From the NCBI GenBank assembly GCA_019775845.1, contig JADQAV010000032.1, forward strand, positions 310,001 to 374,000: a stretch of 64,000 nucleotides of DNA, read 5' to 3'. This DNA comes from Myrmaecium sp. VS I D KN 1. Its lineage: Eukaryota > Ascomycota > Dothideomycetes > Valsariales > Valsariaceae. Every line of letters begins with the position of its first letter. Positions within the stretch are counted from its first letter, which is position 1. Both the position numbers and the translations under genes were made by a program. Below, one piece after another: positions 1 to 11,532 of this stretch. The notes below the pieces were generated by a model. The model was not told the origin of the DNA. It worked only from the letters and a program-made list of their open reading frames with translations, and ran no database searches.

Positions 1-2319
1 AGCATCGTCTCCTACGTCTAGTAAGAACAGCCCTGTTCGAGCGCGTAGGCATTCAGGGTGGAGGCGAGCAACGGCGACGACAACGGCGGTGGTGGTAGTG
101 GGGGAGGCTGCGTCAGGTCGGTACGTATGTACCTCCTACCTATGTACGATCGATCACCTACCTACGCTCCGCATTACTTCGGCACTCGGCGCGAGGAGGG
201 GATATTCATTGCAGGGGGGATGCGCGAGAAGCAATGCACCGAGGCGGGAGCTTTGGTTTTGCTTCGCGGTGGATTGAGATCGGCTTGAGACGCGAGCGGA
301 GGGGGCGCAAGGTGGTAATGGTGATGATGATGATGATGATGGATGGGATGGACGTCATGGGAGGACGTAGGGTTGTTCGTCATGAATGGGGCGCATGGAG
401 ATGAGCGATGGGAGTTGAGAAAGGGTACTCCTTGGGGGTGGATGACACGGATGGGAAGGTAGGGATGCTTTGGAGATGGAGACTGGACGTGGGAGGGAAT
501 GAACGTTGTCTGATCTCTTTTCGCCCACATATTCATCTGTTCTCTTTCCTCGCCTGCGTGCCCGTCCATCATCCATCCCTTCTTTTTCATCAGGAGCAGG
601 AGGGAGGGAGCGAGCGAGCGAGCACAGACAGATACGTATAGCGCGAAGAAAAGGTCCACACTCCACTCACTCATCCTCCACCACCGCCGCGCGCTCGCGT
701 CGTCGGCCTGCGCCCGCATTTGCATCGTCATCCTTCCTGGCTGTGCTGCTTGTGGCTTTCTTTGGTTTCGTTTGGTCCATGTTTTCTATTCTCCTCGGAA
801 AAAAATAAAAGGAAGGGAGACAAGAATGAATTGGTATTTGTACTGAAGAGTAAACAGGGACATTAATCATGCCGCTCGTTTCCCTATGACGAGCCGTAAA
901 CGAGCGGTTCGTATAAGAATATTTTAGGTTGCATGCAAATCCCGGGGGGGTGTGGAACAAGGGGTGTGTGCGAAGCGAAGGGGTTTGATGAGGCTGGGGG
1001 AGAATACGAGGGGCACGAGCGGTCAAGAGGAGGTTAGTAGATATGAGGCGCTCTTGTAGGCGAAGAACTACGGATAGCCACAAAGATTTTATGAGAGGAG
1101 GGAAAGGCGAGGGAGAGGATGTTTGTTGGTGATGGTGAGCGAAGTTGGGAGGAAGATGATGTGCAAGACTTCATTTGGATACCCTGCCTTGCCCTGCCCT
1201 GCGTTGCCATGCCCTGTCCTAAACGTTTCGTATGAACGAGGATCATGGACTTTCTTTCTTTCCTTTCTTTTGTACCTTACCCATTGTTTTCCTCCAACCT
1301 TTCGTCCGATCTTCCCGGGCAACGAACCATGGGTGGCTTGCCAGGCGGGCTGGGCAGGCTGGGCAGTGAGTGTTGTTGGAGCGTGAGCGTGTCAAGTCAT
1401 ATTCGCGTGGGAAAAAAAGGCCGGCAGGGACTGTTCACCCAACAGCCTCCTCGGTGCATCCATCGGTCGGCACAAGCAGGCCGTGGGCCGCCCTTCGAGG
1501 CCATTCTGCGGGCTTCACCTGGTCGCTTTGTATGTCGGTTTCGGCAACTTGGAGTGCTTGGCTCAGCAGCGAAAAAGTGGCTTTGCCGCCGCCGCGTCTG
1601 GTGCCTGGTTGTGGGCGGCCTGTCGACCTTTCCGACCTGCTCATTCGCCCGCTCACCCCATCAGGGGCTGCCTGCCGATCGGCACCCGCTTCTCTGCTCC
1701 GGCTGCCCTGCCTGCTCTGTTGTCGTCCAGCCAGTCCACGCTCTGCCTGCCGCACCCAACCACTCCCACCGACCTCTCAAGCCCACGCATTTTCTCACCT
1801 CCGCGCTCCGTGCCCCCCCGTCCTTCGTTTACTGCCACCGCCGAGTTGCTGTTATGTGGGTGTGAGTGTGGGTGTATCCGTATGTGTGCCACCACGACTG
1901 CCCTCTGGTCCCTTCACTTCCACTTCCACGTCCTCCCTTCTCTTTCCTCCTCCCCACGATCGTTCATTCTTCCCACGGCGCACCTCGCTCAGCGCCGTTG
2001 ACCAGCTGCACTTGCTGGGTCCCTTCCTGCCTGCGACCAACGTTCACCCTCGCTCCTGTAACAATCCTGTCCCTATTACCTACTACTGTATTATTCTTGG
2101 TCTGCCACCCCGATACAACCGACTGTCTACCTTAACCCTGCACCTGTTCTTCCCTCCTCGGAACGAGGCAGTGAAAACTGCCTTATTCCACCCTTTGCGG
2201 GGGCTGCTGCTGTGGTAATCAGAGACTGCCGAGAGAGGTACATATCGACTCAGTCCTTGCTCTGCGCATACGATAGCCGACTCAGGAATGTAACTAATGC
2301 CCCCTGGTCATCAGCAATC
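1..2319. other. Upstream region of the chitin synthase; no gene seen
   Basis: No reading frame here looks like a protein; the many short frames are low-complexity. There is a short GAT/ATG-type triplet run near 320-345. A long pyrimidine-rich stretch (about 1740-2160) is compatible with a promoter and leader for the downstream chitin synthase. The last 35 bases contain a start-stop pair (ATGTAA at 2288), an out-of-frame ATG at 2297 and a branch-point-like TAACTAAT at 2291-2298 followed by CAG at 2312-2314, so a leader intron probably ends there. Confidence 0.5.
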
Positions 2320-5300
2320 ATGTCTCTGCCACAACGACCCGATCCGTCCTCTTCGAGACGGCGGGAAGAACGCTCCGCGTTTAGAGAATCGTCCTCACGT
2401 CGTCGCCGGCCTTCCGACCTCGAAGCCAGACCTTCAGACTCTGCCGTATCTCCGCCGCGCCAGGCGCACCACCACCATACCTACCACCACTCCGGACCGT
2501 CGCCGAGCAATCTCACAGACGATCGCGACCCAATGATGACTTCTCCAACTTCCAGTAGTCGCGGCGGCGAGCTCGGTAGGAAGCGCAGTTTGATCAAGCC
2601 GGAGCGCCAACGCATCAACAAAGATCATCCCAATTACCACTACCGTAAACATGCGCAGAACATGGCCGTCCAGCCGTCCACCACCGGTAACGATCCCATC
2701 CTGGAGGATCATGGCGAGGCGGAGACCATCAGTTCGGACAGCACGGACCTGAAGAGCCTGGGACATCATATCCCGCACGCGTCGAGAGACCATGGATACA
2801 CCGAGAAACCGGATGGAACGGGACCGGTCCCGATGGAGCGAGCCCCGTCGCGGTCGAAACTGCAGAGGAACATGTCGCGGAAGGAGGCAAAACGCTTGGA
2901 AGAAGAGCAACGGCAGAAGGAGCAGCTCCGCCCGCCCAGTTTGTGGAATATCTACTGTGCCATCGTTACCTTCTGGTGCCCCGATGCTGTCCTTCGATGC
3001 TTCGGGAAGCCCGCCAAAGCCCAGCAGCGCGCTTGGCGTGAGAAGATGGGCTTGATCAGCATCATCCTGATCATCTGCGCTTTCGTCGGTTTCTTGACCT
3101 TTGGATTCACGGAGACGGTGTGCGCGAATGGCGGCGGCAACCGTCTGGAGATCAACAAGGTTGACACAGGGTACATGATTTTCCACGGAAAAGCCTATGA
3201 TCTTTCCCAATCGGAACATCCTCAGGTTCGCGGAATCCCTGCCGGCGCCAACGTTCTGTACGACTTGTCCGAAAAGCACGGCGGTCAAGACGGTAGTTTC
3301 TTGTTCCAGAACGTCAACGGACACTGCAAGGGCCTGATTACTCTTGCAAATGGCTCCGACGTCGTCCATGATGGCGATGACCTCGCCTGGTACTTCCCCT
3401 GTACGACCTTCAACCAGGACGGCTCCAGTACGCCGAACCTCACCATCCCCTACTACCTTGGATACGCGTGCCATACCTCGGAAACGGCGCGAGATACTTT
3501 CTACAACCTACAAAGCTATGGTGATGTCTACTTTACCTGGGACGATATCAAGAACTCCAGCCGCAACCTCATGGTATGGGGAGGCGACGTGCTGGACCTG
3601 GATCTTCTCAACTGGTTCAACCGGACGCAGGTCAGCGTCCCGGCCGAGTTTGATGCCATTCGTGAGAACTCGGCTGTTCGCGGGGTCGATGTGACCCGGA
3701 TTTTTTCCTCCAGCCGTGAAAAGCGCATCGCGAAGTGCTTCACCGAGATCATCAAAGTCGGTTCTGTCGATACGGAGACGATCGGCTGTATCGCTTCGAA
3801 GATTGTCCTCTACGTTTCGTTGGTGTTTATTCTGTCCATCGTTGCCGTAAAGTTCTTCCTCGCGCTCGCCTTCCAATGGTTCATCTGTCGGAGATACGGT
3901 GCTTTCAAGACGTCGCTGGGATCTCAGGACTCCAAGCAAAGACAACAGCAGATCGAAGATTGGAGTGATGATATCTACCGTCCCCCGCCAAAACTCGTGG
4001 ACCCTGCCATCAACACGCCGGACCGGAGCAGCAAGCGCGGCAGTGCCTTTTTGCCCACCACTTCAAGGTTTACGAGTCCCTATGCCATGGATCGCGCGAC
4101 CCCTCGGAAGGGAGCCCCACCTACGACGATGAGTACTCAGAGCTCGTCTGCGCGTCTTTTGCCTGGTCAGATGTACCGTCAAGGGAATCAGAGCCAAGGA
4201 ACGCTGCTGGACGGAAAGCAGGACAGCCGCTCAAGCGTCTTCGGTGCCAGTTCTGACCAGAGACATTCGAGCATGTTGGAGTCCGATGGCCCCGGTCCTG
4301 CAGGTTTCATCCATGAGGCGGTTGTGCCGCAGCCGCCCGCGGAATGGCAGCCCTTTGGTTATCCTCTTGCTCATGCGATCTGCTTGGTCACCGCTTACTC
4401 GGAAGGTGTTGACGGTCTCAGAACGACTCTTGACTCCATTGCGACTACCGATTATCCGAACAGCCACAAGTTGATTCTGGTTATCTGTGATGGTCTGATT
4501 AAGGGTCATGGCGAGGACATTTCTACCCCTGAAGTGGCTCTGAGCATGATGAAGGATCATGCAATTCTGCCTCATGAGGTGCAGGCACACTCCTACGTCG
4601 CCGTGGCTAGTGGTGCCAAGCGCCACAACATGGCTCAGGTTTACTCTGGTTTCTACGACTATGGGGATGACTCTCGCATTCCGCTTGAAAAGCAGCAGCG
4701 TGTTCCTATGATGATCGTTGTCAAGTGCGGCACGCCAGATGAAGCGAAGAAGAGCAAGCCTGGCAACCGTGGCAAGCGTGACAGTCAGATCATTCTGATG
4801 TCCTTCTTGCAGAAGGTCATGTTCGACGAGCGCATGACGGAACTCGAATATGAAATGTTCAACGGGATTTGGAAGATCACCGGCATCTCACCGGACTTCT
4901 ACGAGATCGTTCTCATGGTCGACGCCGATACGAAGGTGTTCCCGGACAGCTTGACCCATATGATTGCGGCGATGGTCAAAGATCCGGAGATCATGGGACT
5001 GTGCGGCGAGACCAAGATCGCGAACAAGCGCCAGTCGTGGGTGACGATGATCCAGGTCTTTGAGTATTTCATCTCGCATCATCAGTCCAAGTCGTTCGAG
5101 TCCGTCTTCGGCGGTGTCACCTGTCTTCCCGGCTGCTTCTGCATGTACCGCATCAAGGCGCCCAAGGGTGGCCAGAACTATTGGGTTCCGATCCTGGCCA
5201 ACCCGGATGTGGTCGAGCACTACTCGGAGAACGTCGTGGACACCCTTCACAAGAAGAACTTGCTGTTGTTGGGCGAGGACCGTTACCTGTCCACGCTCAT

Positions 5301-6254
5301 GCTGAAGACGTTCCCCAAGCGGAAGCAGGTGTTTGTGCCGCAAGCGGTCTGTAAGACGATCGTGCCGGATGAGTTTAAGGTTCTCCTGTCGCAGCGTCGT
5401 CGCTGGATCAACAGTACCGTGCATAACCTCATGGAGCTTGTGCTTGTGCGGGATCTCTGTGGAACGTTTTGCTTTAGCATGCAGTTTGTCGTGTTCATCG
5501 AGCTCATTGGTACTTTGGTGCTGCCAGCGGCTATCTCTTTCACTATCTATCTGAGTAAGTCCTCCCATCATCTCCAATCAATGTATAGACAATGACTGAC
5601 CATCACACAGTTGTGGTTGCCATCAAAGCCGGGGTCGAGCACACGGAGATCCCTACGATCCCGCTGGTGCTTCTGGCCCTGATCCTCGGTCTGCCCGCCG
5701 TCCTCATCGTCCTCACCGCGAAGCGCTGGTCCTACGTGGCCTGGATGATCATCTACCTGATCTCCCTGCCCATCTGGAACCTGGTGCTGCCGTCGTACGC
5801 GTACTGGAAGTTCGACGACTTCAGCTGGGGCGACACCCGCAAGACGGCGGGCGAGAAGGTCAAGAAGGCCGGCATCGAGTACGAGGGTGAATTCGACAGC
5901 AGCAAGATCACCATGCGGCGTTGGCGCGATTTCGAAGCTGGTACGTACTAAGAACGATCTCCCCACCCCCCTTGAATTTGTCCGGATGCGCGCAGGCGCG
6001 AGGTAGCATGCGGCGGGCGACAGCCGCCCCCCCTCCCCCCTCCGTTTGGCGCGTATCCACATCCTCTTACGTGCATATTTTTCTTTTCTGTCCCCATGCG
6101 GAACGCTGACAGGCGTGTTCCACCAGAGCGGCGACTGAAGGCGTCGAGCGCCGGGTGGTCGCAGCAGCAGGCCCCCACCTCCGCATCAGCAGGCGGTTGG
6201 GGCCCGCAGCACCCGCACGCGTACGATTCTTCTTATTACTACTACGACACCTGA
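2320..6254 (+). CDS. Class IV chitin synthase (CHS3/ChsD type), three exons
   Basis: Exons 2320-5554, 5611-5940 and 6127-6254 give 1230 residues. The enzyme is a family 2 processive glycosyltransferase that polymerises N-acetylglucosamine from UDP-GlcNAc into chitin at the plasma membrane. Visible features: a basic, Ser/Arg-rich N-terminus; a membrane helix near residue 245; a cytochrome-b5-like segment starting near 285 ([11 protein letters not shown]); a second helix near 496-520; catalytic-domain Asp motif DAD at about 868-870; GEDRYLS from 985; the chitin-synthase signature QRRRW at 1025-1029; and a cluster of C-terminal membrane helices. Length and order fit class IV enzymes. The ATG at 2320 gives the N-terminus MSLPQRPD; the open frame upstream of it begins with GTG, not ATG. 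Intron 2 (5941-6126) uses the acceptor that gives a C-terminus starting ERRLKAS and ending YYYYDT; an AG 14 bases earlier would end the protein after a few residues. Family call is very secure, last exon less so. Confidence 0.95.
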
Positions 6255-7005
6255 GTCGGTGGTTCTGGGCATATGATTGGTTGGGTGGTTTTTTTCTTTT
6301 CGCTCGCGTCGAGCGTATATGGCATGGCATGTCCGCTTCCGTTGCAATATCGACGGACCCCTGGATCCCTGGCTTATCCTGCATCTTCCCGCGCGTTGCG
6401 CTCCTCCTTCGACGCCGACGCCACCTTGTCTGTGTGTGTGTTCGCTGGATGTGTGTGCACGAGGAAAGGAAGGAGGCGTGTGGGCGTGTGGGACGTGGGA
6501 CGTGTCGTCTATCTGTCTTTTTGTCTGCTGTCTTCCGCTGCACGGTTTCCCCTTTTTGGTCTCCCTCTCCCGTGTCTCTCTCTTTCTCTCTTCGTTCCAA
6601 CGGTTTGGAGTCTTTTTTTTTTTTTCCGCAACACATAATTTATGTATGGGCACTGCACTCACTGCATTGTAGAGCGGGACATGGGTTGCTTGGTTTTGTT
6701 TGGTTTTGTTCCTCTTTTTTTATGTCATTCTTTTTGAAGGATCTTATTGTCTGTCCTCTTGCCTGTTTTACAGTATCATGTACATGGATGGGATAACATT
6801 CTCCTCCCCGTAAGAGAAAGCTCATTATTAGCACGAGAAAAGATATTCATCAGTATATAATTCACATTTCTTCGCATCCCGGGTCCCTCCTAGCAGGGCG
6901 CGTGCGTGTGTGGTTTTCGACCGCCGCATGGGACGCGGAGGCACCGCATGCATGTCGTGAGTGCATGTGATGGGGTTGGGACCATAAGCATGGCATGGCA
7001 GGCGC

Positions 7006-7028
7006 TTTTTTTTTTTTTTTTTTTTTTT
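7006..7028. repeat. Poly-T tract (23 T)
   Basis: An uninterrupted T run in intergenic DNA. It may be a nucleosome-excluding promoter element or simply a slippage-prone homopolymer. Confidence 0.9.
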
Positions 7029-7440
7029 CGAGCGTTGCACGGCGTCGTTGTCGTCGTGAGAATGGAAGGGAGCGAGCATGGCATGGCATGGCGCGGCACG
7101 GCATGGCACAGCACGCAGGCAGGCAGGGGGCAAGGGGGGTCAGAGAGGACTGGGGACTGCAAGCGCCGCTTTGCCACGAGCCCAGACGACGATGGGCGGG
7201 AGAAGAAGAAGAGGGACGGGGAATTGCCCCGTCCCGCCCTGCCACTGCCACGCCCACCACACCCACCACGCCTACGCCCGCCGCCTTTCCCTTCCTCCAG
7301 CTTAACACCTCAGTCAGTCAGTCAATCAGTCAGGTCAGGTCAGGTCAGGTCCATCCATCTCTCAACCCGTTCCGGGGGAAGGAAGGAACGTTGGACAAAC
7401 AAACCACCACCGCACCGCACCGCACCGCGCACAACTTTCT

Positions 7441-7488
7441 CCGCCTCTCCGCCTCTCCGCCTCTCCGCCTCTCCGCCTCTCCGCCTCC
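7441..7488. repeat. 8-base tandem repeat CCGCCTCT, six copies
   Basis: Perfect head-to-tail copies of CCGCCTCT in the spacer upstream of the WD40 gene. The array is pyrimidine-only except for its G residues, as in many fungal leader sequences. Confidence 0.9.
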
Positions 7489-8439
7489 CGCGGGCGCTGT
7501 TTTGAGCTGATCTGAGGGTATCCTCACGCATATCGCACGTTTTCCCTCGTCGCTCTGCCTCGAGATCTGTCTGTCCCTGAGTTGAGCGCAAGACGCAGGA
7601 TACAGCTCCCCGCTGCCACGCCGCTACCTCGCCGCTGCTACGCCGCTCGCTCGCCCGCTCGCCCGCCTCCGCATCGTCTGGCTGAGCACGGGACGAAGAC
7701 TCTCTGGACGGTTCGGCTACATCGCATCCGCTCCTCGCTGCCGCTCCGTCCACGCCCTCCGCTCCGTTCGAAGCAGCATACCCATCCCTTCTGCGCTTGC
7801 ACGTCATCGTCATCGTCATCATCGTCGTCGTCGTCGGCGTCGGCGGCGGACTCCTACAGTAGCTGTCAGGCTTCTGAGGTGCGGTGTGTGAGACCGGACC
7901 GTCGGTCGGCGTTCACGCTTCTTCGTTCTATACTCGTCCCTTCGTCTCCTCTCTCCCCGACCCGACCGGTTTCGAGCGTTCCGTAGCGCACAGCTAGCTC
8001 CTCGCGCTTCTCGTCGCCTTTCTCGCCTGTGTGTATATACTTTGTCGGACCTCCTCCTTCGTCTGCTTCTTGCACATACTTCGCCCGGCGGCACGTCTTT
8101 TCCCCGTCTCGAGCGGTTGGTCTTAACTCGTCTGCGCCGCGCGCCCGCGCGCCCTTGCTGCCTTCGAGCCGTACGGCACGGCTAAAAACCGTATACACAC
8201 ACAACTTCATTTGATTCATGCCAGGTTGCTGATCCCCGCTACGACGTCCCAGACTCCTTCGGCGTGGGAAGAAAGAAGGAAAAGAAAGAGTGGTGGTCTT
8301 CCGGGTTGCGGGGATTTGGCATATCCGCTTCTAGGTGGATTATGAGAAGTCCGGACCGGTAGACTACGATTCAGATACACCCGTTCCCCAGGCCTTAATA
8401 AAGTTCGAGAAGGAAGAGGAAATCTGGTTGGGTGGTCCG

Positions 8440-10413
8440 ATGGATTCCGTACCGGTACATGCGGCAGGAGGCTCGTCGAGCTCAGTGCCGACGTCGTTAT
8501 ACATCTGGCACGGCTACACCCCGCTTATGGACGATGGGGGAGCTTATGATATGGACGGGGAAAAGACGGCGATGGAGTCGCAGGAGCTGGACTCCCTGAG
8601 CGAGGAGGACGAACATGCCGGCGGCGTGGCGTTGGATCCGTCGGCCTTGGAGGATCCGCCCGGCACCGCGCATTCGGGACTGTCGTCCGTCGGGACGGAC
8701 CCTGTCAGCACGATCTCCGGAATGGTGTCGTATCCGGAATCGCCAGCCGGTGCCGGTGCCGGTGCGTGGGCCGGCCCGGGTGATGACGGTCATCATGCGG
8801 CGTTTCTGGCGTCCCTTCCCAGCTTTCAGGATGCGCTCGAGGCCCTCCCGGAACCGGTCCCGGCGCCGCCGCCGCCTGCGCTCAGCCACGCGGATCTGTT
8901 TGCGACTCAGATCCAGCAACATTGGGCGCTCCAGCAACATCATGGCTTGTTCGACTACTTCGTCGATGAGGAATATATCGGTCCGGTCCCGCGTCCCTAC
9001 GATTTCAGCAGTTTCATGGAGAAGTGGATCTTCGCCGGGTGTCTGGCGCCGAACGTGGACACGCTCAAGGTGGATCTGTCCAGCTTCCGCCGCATCACGG
9101 AGCGGCCGGATGTGATCGAGCGTCACGATCTCCGGGGGGACGATGGGGATATCCAAGGCATTGCCTGGGCCCACCTGGGCACCACCCGGGAACGGGCCCG
9201 GGAGGTGCGGGAGCGGTTCTCTCCCCACACGATCCAGGCCGACGCGGGCAAACCGCTCGCCAACTCGGAGAATTTCTACCGCTTCCGCCGGATGAACACG
9301 CGACATCGACCCAGTCCGGCGCATTTCCAGCTTCGAAACCTCGTCGCGACGCCCACGCAGTGCGACGTGTATTATGCCTCGCATTACAAGGTCATGCACG
9401 CCAGCTTGTCCTCCCCCCACGCGGACGTCGTCATGACCACGCCGAAGGTGTCGGACGAGCAACGGGGGTTCACGACGCTCACGGCCACGCCCGAACTGCT
9501 CATCGCCGGCACCTTCACCGGCGAATACAGCCTGCTCCCCCTCCAGGCGACCCACGACACCCGCGCCCACACCGCCGCCGTAACCAGTGAGTACAACGGC
9601 ATCACCAACCACATCCACACCTTCGCCTCGCGCAGCACGTCCGCGCCCACGGCCGTCTTCTGCAGCAACGACCGCCGCCTCCGCCTCCTGGACACCGCCA
9701 CCCTGCGCTTCACGCACGCGACGACGTACGCCCACGCCATCAACGCGGCCGCCACCTCCCCCTGCGCCCGCCTCCGCGCCGTCGTCGGCGACTTCGACGA
9801 CACCCTCATCACGGACGCGGCGTCCGGGGAGACGCTCGCCTGCCTCCCGGGCCACGTCGACCACGCGTTCGCCGTCGCCTGGGCGCCCGACGGCGTCACC
9901 CTCGCCACGGGCGCCCAGGACGGCCTCGTCATCGTCCGGGACGCGCGCAACTGGGCCCGGCCCGTGACCACCATCACCACGCGGACGTCCTGCCCGCGCT
10001 CGCTGGCCTTCTCGCCCGCGGGCGCCGGGCAGCGGCTCCTCTACGTCGCCGAGGAGGACGACGGCGTGCAGGTCGTCGACGCGGTTGCGTGGTCTGGATG
10101 TCAGCGGCTTGAGATGTTCGGTACCCTGGGCGGTCTCGGCGTCTCCCCCGATGGCGGCCGCCTCACCGTCGCCGTGTGCGATCCGGTGGTCGGCGGACTG
10201 GTGGAGTTTGAGCGCTGCGGTGGCGGGAAGTGGGGGGTGCAGCGCGGGGTTGGGGGGAGTCGGTGGCTGAGGGAGTGGCAGGCGGATTGGTGGGGGTGGA
10301 AGGAGGTGGGGGAGAGGAGGATGGGTGTGCTGGGGTCTTGGGGTGGGGATGGGCGTGGGAGGGGGAGGGGGAGAGGGTCGTTGGGGTCGGGGTTGGGGGA
10401 GTTTATCTTCTGA
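8440..10413 (+). CDS. WD40-repeat protein (fungal C2A9.03-like family)
   Basis: One open frame of 657 residues from the first in-frame ATG. The N-terminal third is acidic and Pro/Ser-rich. A conserved block follows (FYRFRRMNTRHRPSPAHFQL, then a CDVYY motif), and the C-terminal half reads as beta-propeller blades, with phrases such as NGITNHIH, AVAWAPDGVTLATGAQDG and GLGVSPDGGRL. This order resembles the uncharacterised WD-repeat family represented by S. pombe C2A9.03; its molecular role is not known to me. The start is uncertain. The frame stays open back to 8335, immediately after a TAG that resembles a splice acceptor, and those extra 35 codons look protein-like, so a short upstream exon is possible, although I could not find one with an in-frame ATG. 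The C-terminal tail is Gly/Arg-rich and may be poorly conserved. Confidence 0.8.
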   Translation: MDSVPVHAAGGSSSSVPTSLYIWHGYTPLMDDGGAYDMDGEKTAMESQELDSLSEEDEHAGGVALDPSALEDPPGTAHSGLSSVGTDPVSTISGMVSYPESPAGAGAGAWAGPGDDGHHAAFLASLPSFQDALEALPEPVPAPPPPALSHADLFATQIQQHWALQQHHGLFDYFVDEEYIGPVPRPYDFSSFMEKWIFAGCLAPNVDTLKVDLSSFRRITERPDVIERHDLRGDDGDIQGIAWAHLGTTRERAREVRERFSPHTIQADAGKPLANSENFYRFRRMNTRHRPSPAHFQLRNLVATPTQCDVYYASHYKVMHASLSSPHADVVMTTPKVSDEQRGFTTLTATPELLIAGTFTGEYSLLPLQATHDTRAHTAAVTSEYNGITNHIHTFASRSTSAPTAVFCSNDRRLRLLDTATLRFTHATTYAHAINAAATSPCARLRAVVGDFDDTLITDAASGETLACLPGHVDHAFAVAWAPDGVTLATGAQDGLVIVRDARNWARPVTTITTRTSCPRSLAFSPAGAGQRLLYVAEEDDGVQVVDAVAWSGCQRLEMFGTLGGLGVSPDGGRLTVAVCDPVVGGLVEFERCGGGKWGVQRGVGGSRWLREWQADWWGWKEVGERRMGVLGSWGGDGRGRGRGRGSLGSGLGEFIF

Positions 10414-11532
10414 CCGCTTCTCCGCCTTCGTAATTGCTCGCTCCCTCTTTTCGTTTCGTTTCTTTTTCTCCGTTGCTGCAATCCCCGTGTTCCGACTTCT
10501 GTCTCGTATTGTTTCCGGTTACCGGTATCTTGTCTCCTTTCTTCCCTTTCCTGATCGTTCTTTGGCGTGTTCTCCCCTGCCGCGCAAGACATTTTTTCTT
10601 TTCCCATTTTTCATGTCTCCGGCGTCTTCACACACGTCTACGTCTGCGTTGACGATGATCCTGATGTTGAATATGATGACGATCATGTATATTGTATGTC
10701 GCATCGCTTCTCTTCTCTTTCTTCCTGTTATTTTCTTTTTCCTTCTTTTTGGATGGAAGCGATATGAACGAGTGATGATGACACCGAGCACCACGATGAC
10801 GAAAGCGAACTGTTTTTTCTTGTTCTTGTCTTTTCAGGGTTATCTGTTTTTCTTTTTCTGTTTCTTTTTCTTTTCTCTGTGTGTGTATGTCTGTGTCTGT
10901 GGCTGTGTGGACATCTTCTTGTATTTCTCTTGGGTGGGTGAGTGGGGAACGGGGTCCGAGGGATGCCTGTCTGTTAGTATGTGTGTGTGTATATCTCGGT
11001 GGGAAAGGCAGGGAGGTAGTGAGGTAGCGGGGGAGAAGGGGAGAAAGGGGGATGGGGATGGGGGAAGGGGATGCTTCTTCTCTCGCTAATGGATACGGAC
11101 ATGGACATGTGGACATATTTGAGTATACACATCTTCACCGTCTTCGCCTTCTGCTCGTCTCTCCCTTTCTCCCTTTCCGTTTTCACTTCTTCTCTGGGCA
11201 TGCTTCCTTTTCTAATCTCCTTTTATCCTTTTCCTGGGACCAACTTACGTTGTTGATACCTTCCCATATCATACAATTTGCCCGTCCGCCCTTGTTTGCG
11301 CAGACAAACATCTCCCATACTCCCAGTACATCTCCGTCCAGTATGCATAGCCATTACAATTACTATTAGAAAAAAGGTGGGTGCTGAAGCAAGTATCCCG
11401 CCGTGTCCAAGTTCCAATCAAACCCGTCAACCTCCAGTCTCCAATCTCCAACCTTCATCTCTCCATTCCATTCCAAGAGTCAAGACAGCAAAGAGAGAAA
11501 GGTCTCCCATATCCATATCCAACCCTCCTTCA
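10414..11532. other. Intergenic spacer between convergent genes
   Basis: Contains the 3' flanks of the WD40 and DUF1772 genes. It is T-rich with TTTTCTTT and TGTG microsatellites (about 10820-11000). No reading frame is convincing. Confidence 0.5.

Larger units (their letters stand above)
6255..8439. other. Intergenic region and leader of the WD40 gene
   Basis: No convincing gene. Contents: T-rich 3' flank of the chitin synthase gene, a run of 23 T at 7006-7028, GGCATGGCATG-type repeats around 7075-7110, GTCAG/GGTCA repeats about 7312-7350, six copies of an 8-base CCGCCTCT unit at 7441-7488, and CGT/CAT triplets about 7803-7840. From about 7500 the DNA is pyrimidine-rich and probably leader of the downstream gene, with short upstream ATG frames at 8218 and 8342. 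Confidence 0.5.

Noticed and set aside
1370-2218. 282-codon plus-strand frame upstream of the chitin synthase
   Set aside because: Pyrimidine-rich leader translating to Ser/Pro/Leu-rich low-complexity sequence with no family resemblance.
2212-2319. N-terminal extension of the chitin synthase
   Set aside because: The extension begins with GTG and contains no in-frame ATG; the ATG at 2320 gives the expected class IV start.
8497-9864. 455-codon minus-strand frame over the WD40 gene
   Set aside because: Antisense shadow, Gly/Arg/Val-rich, with no recognisable motif.
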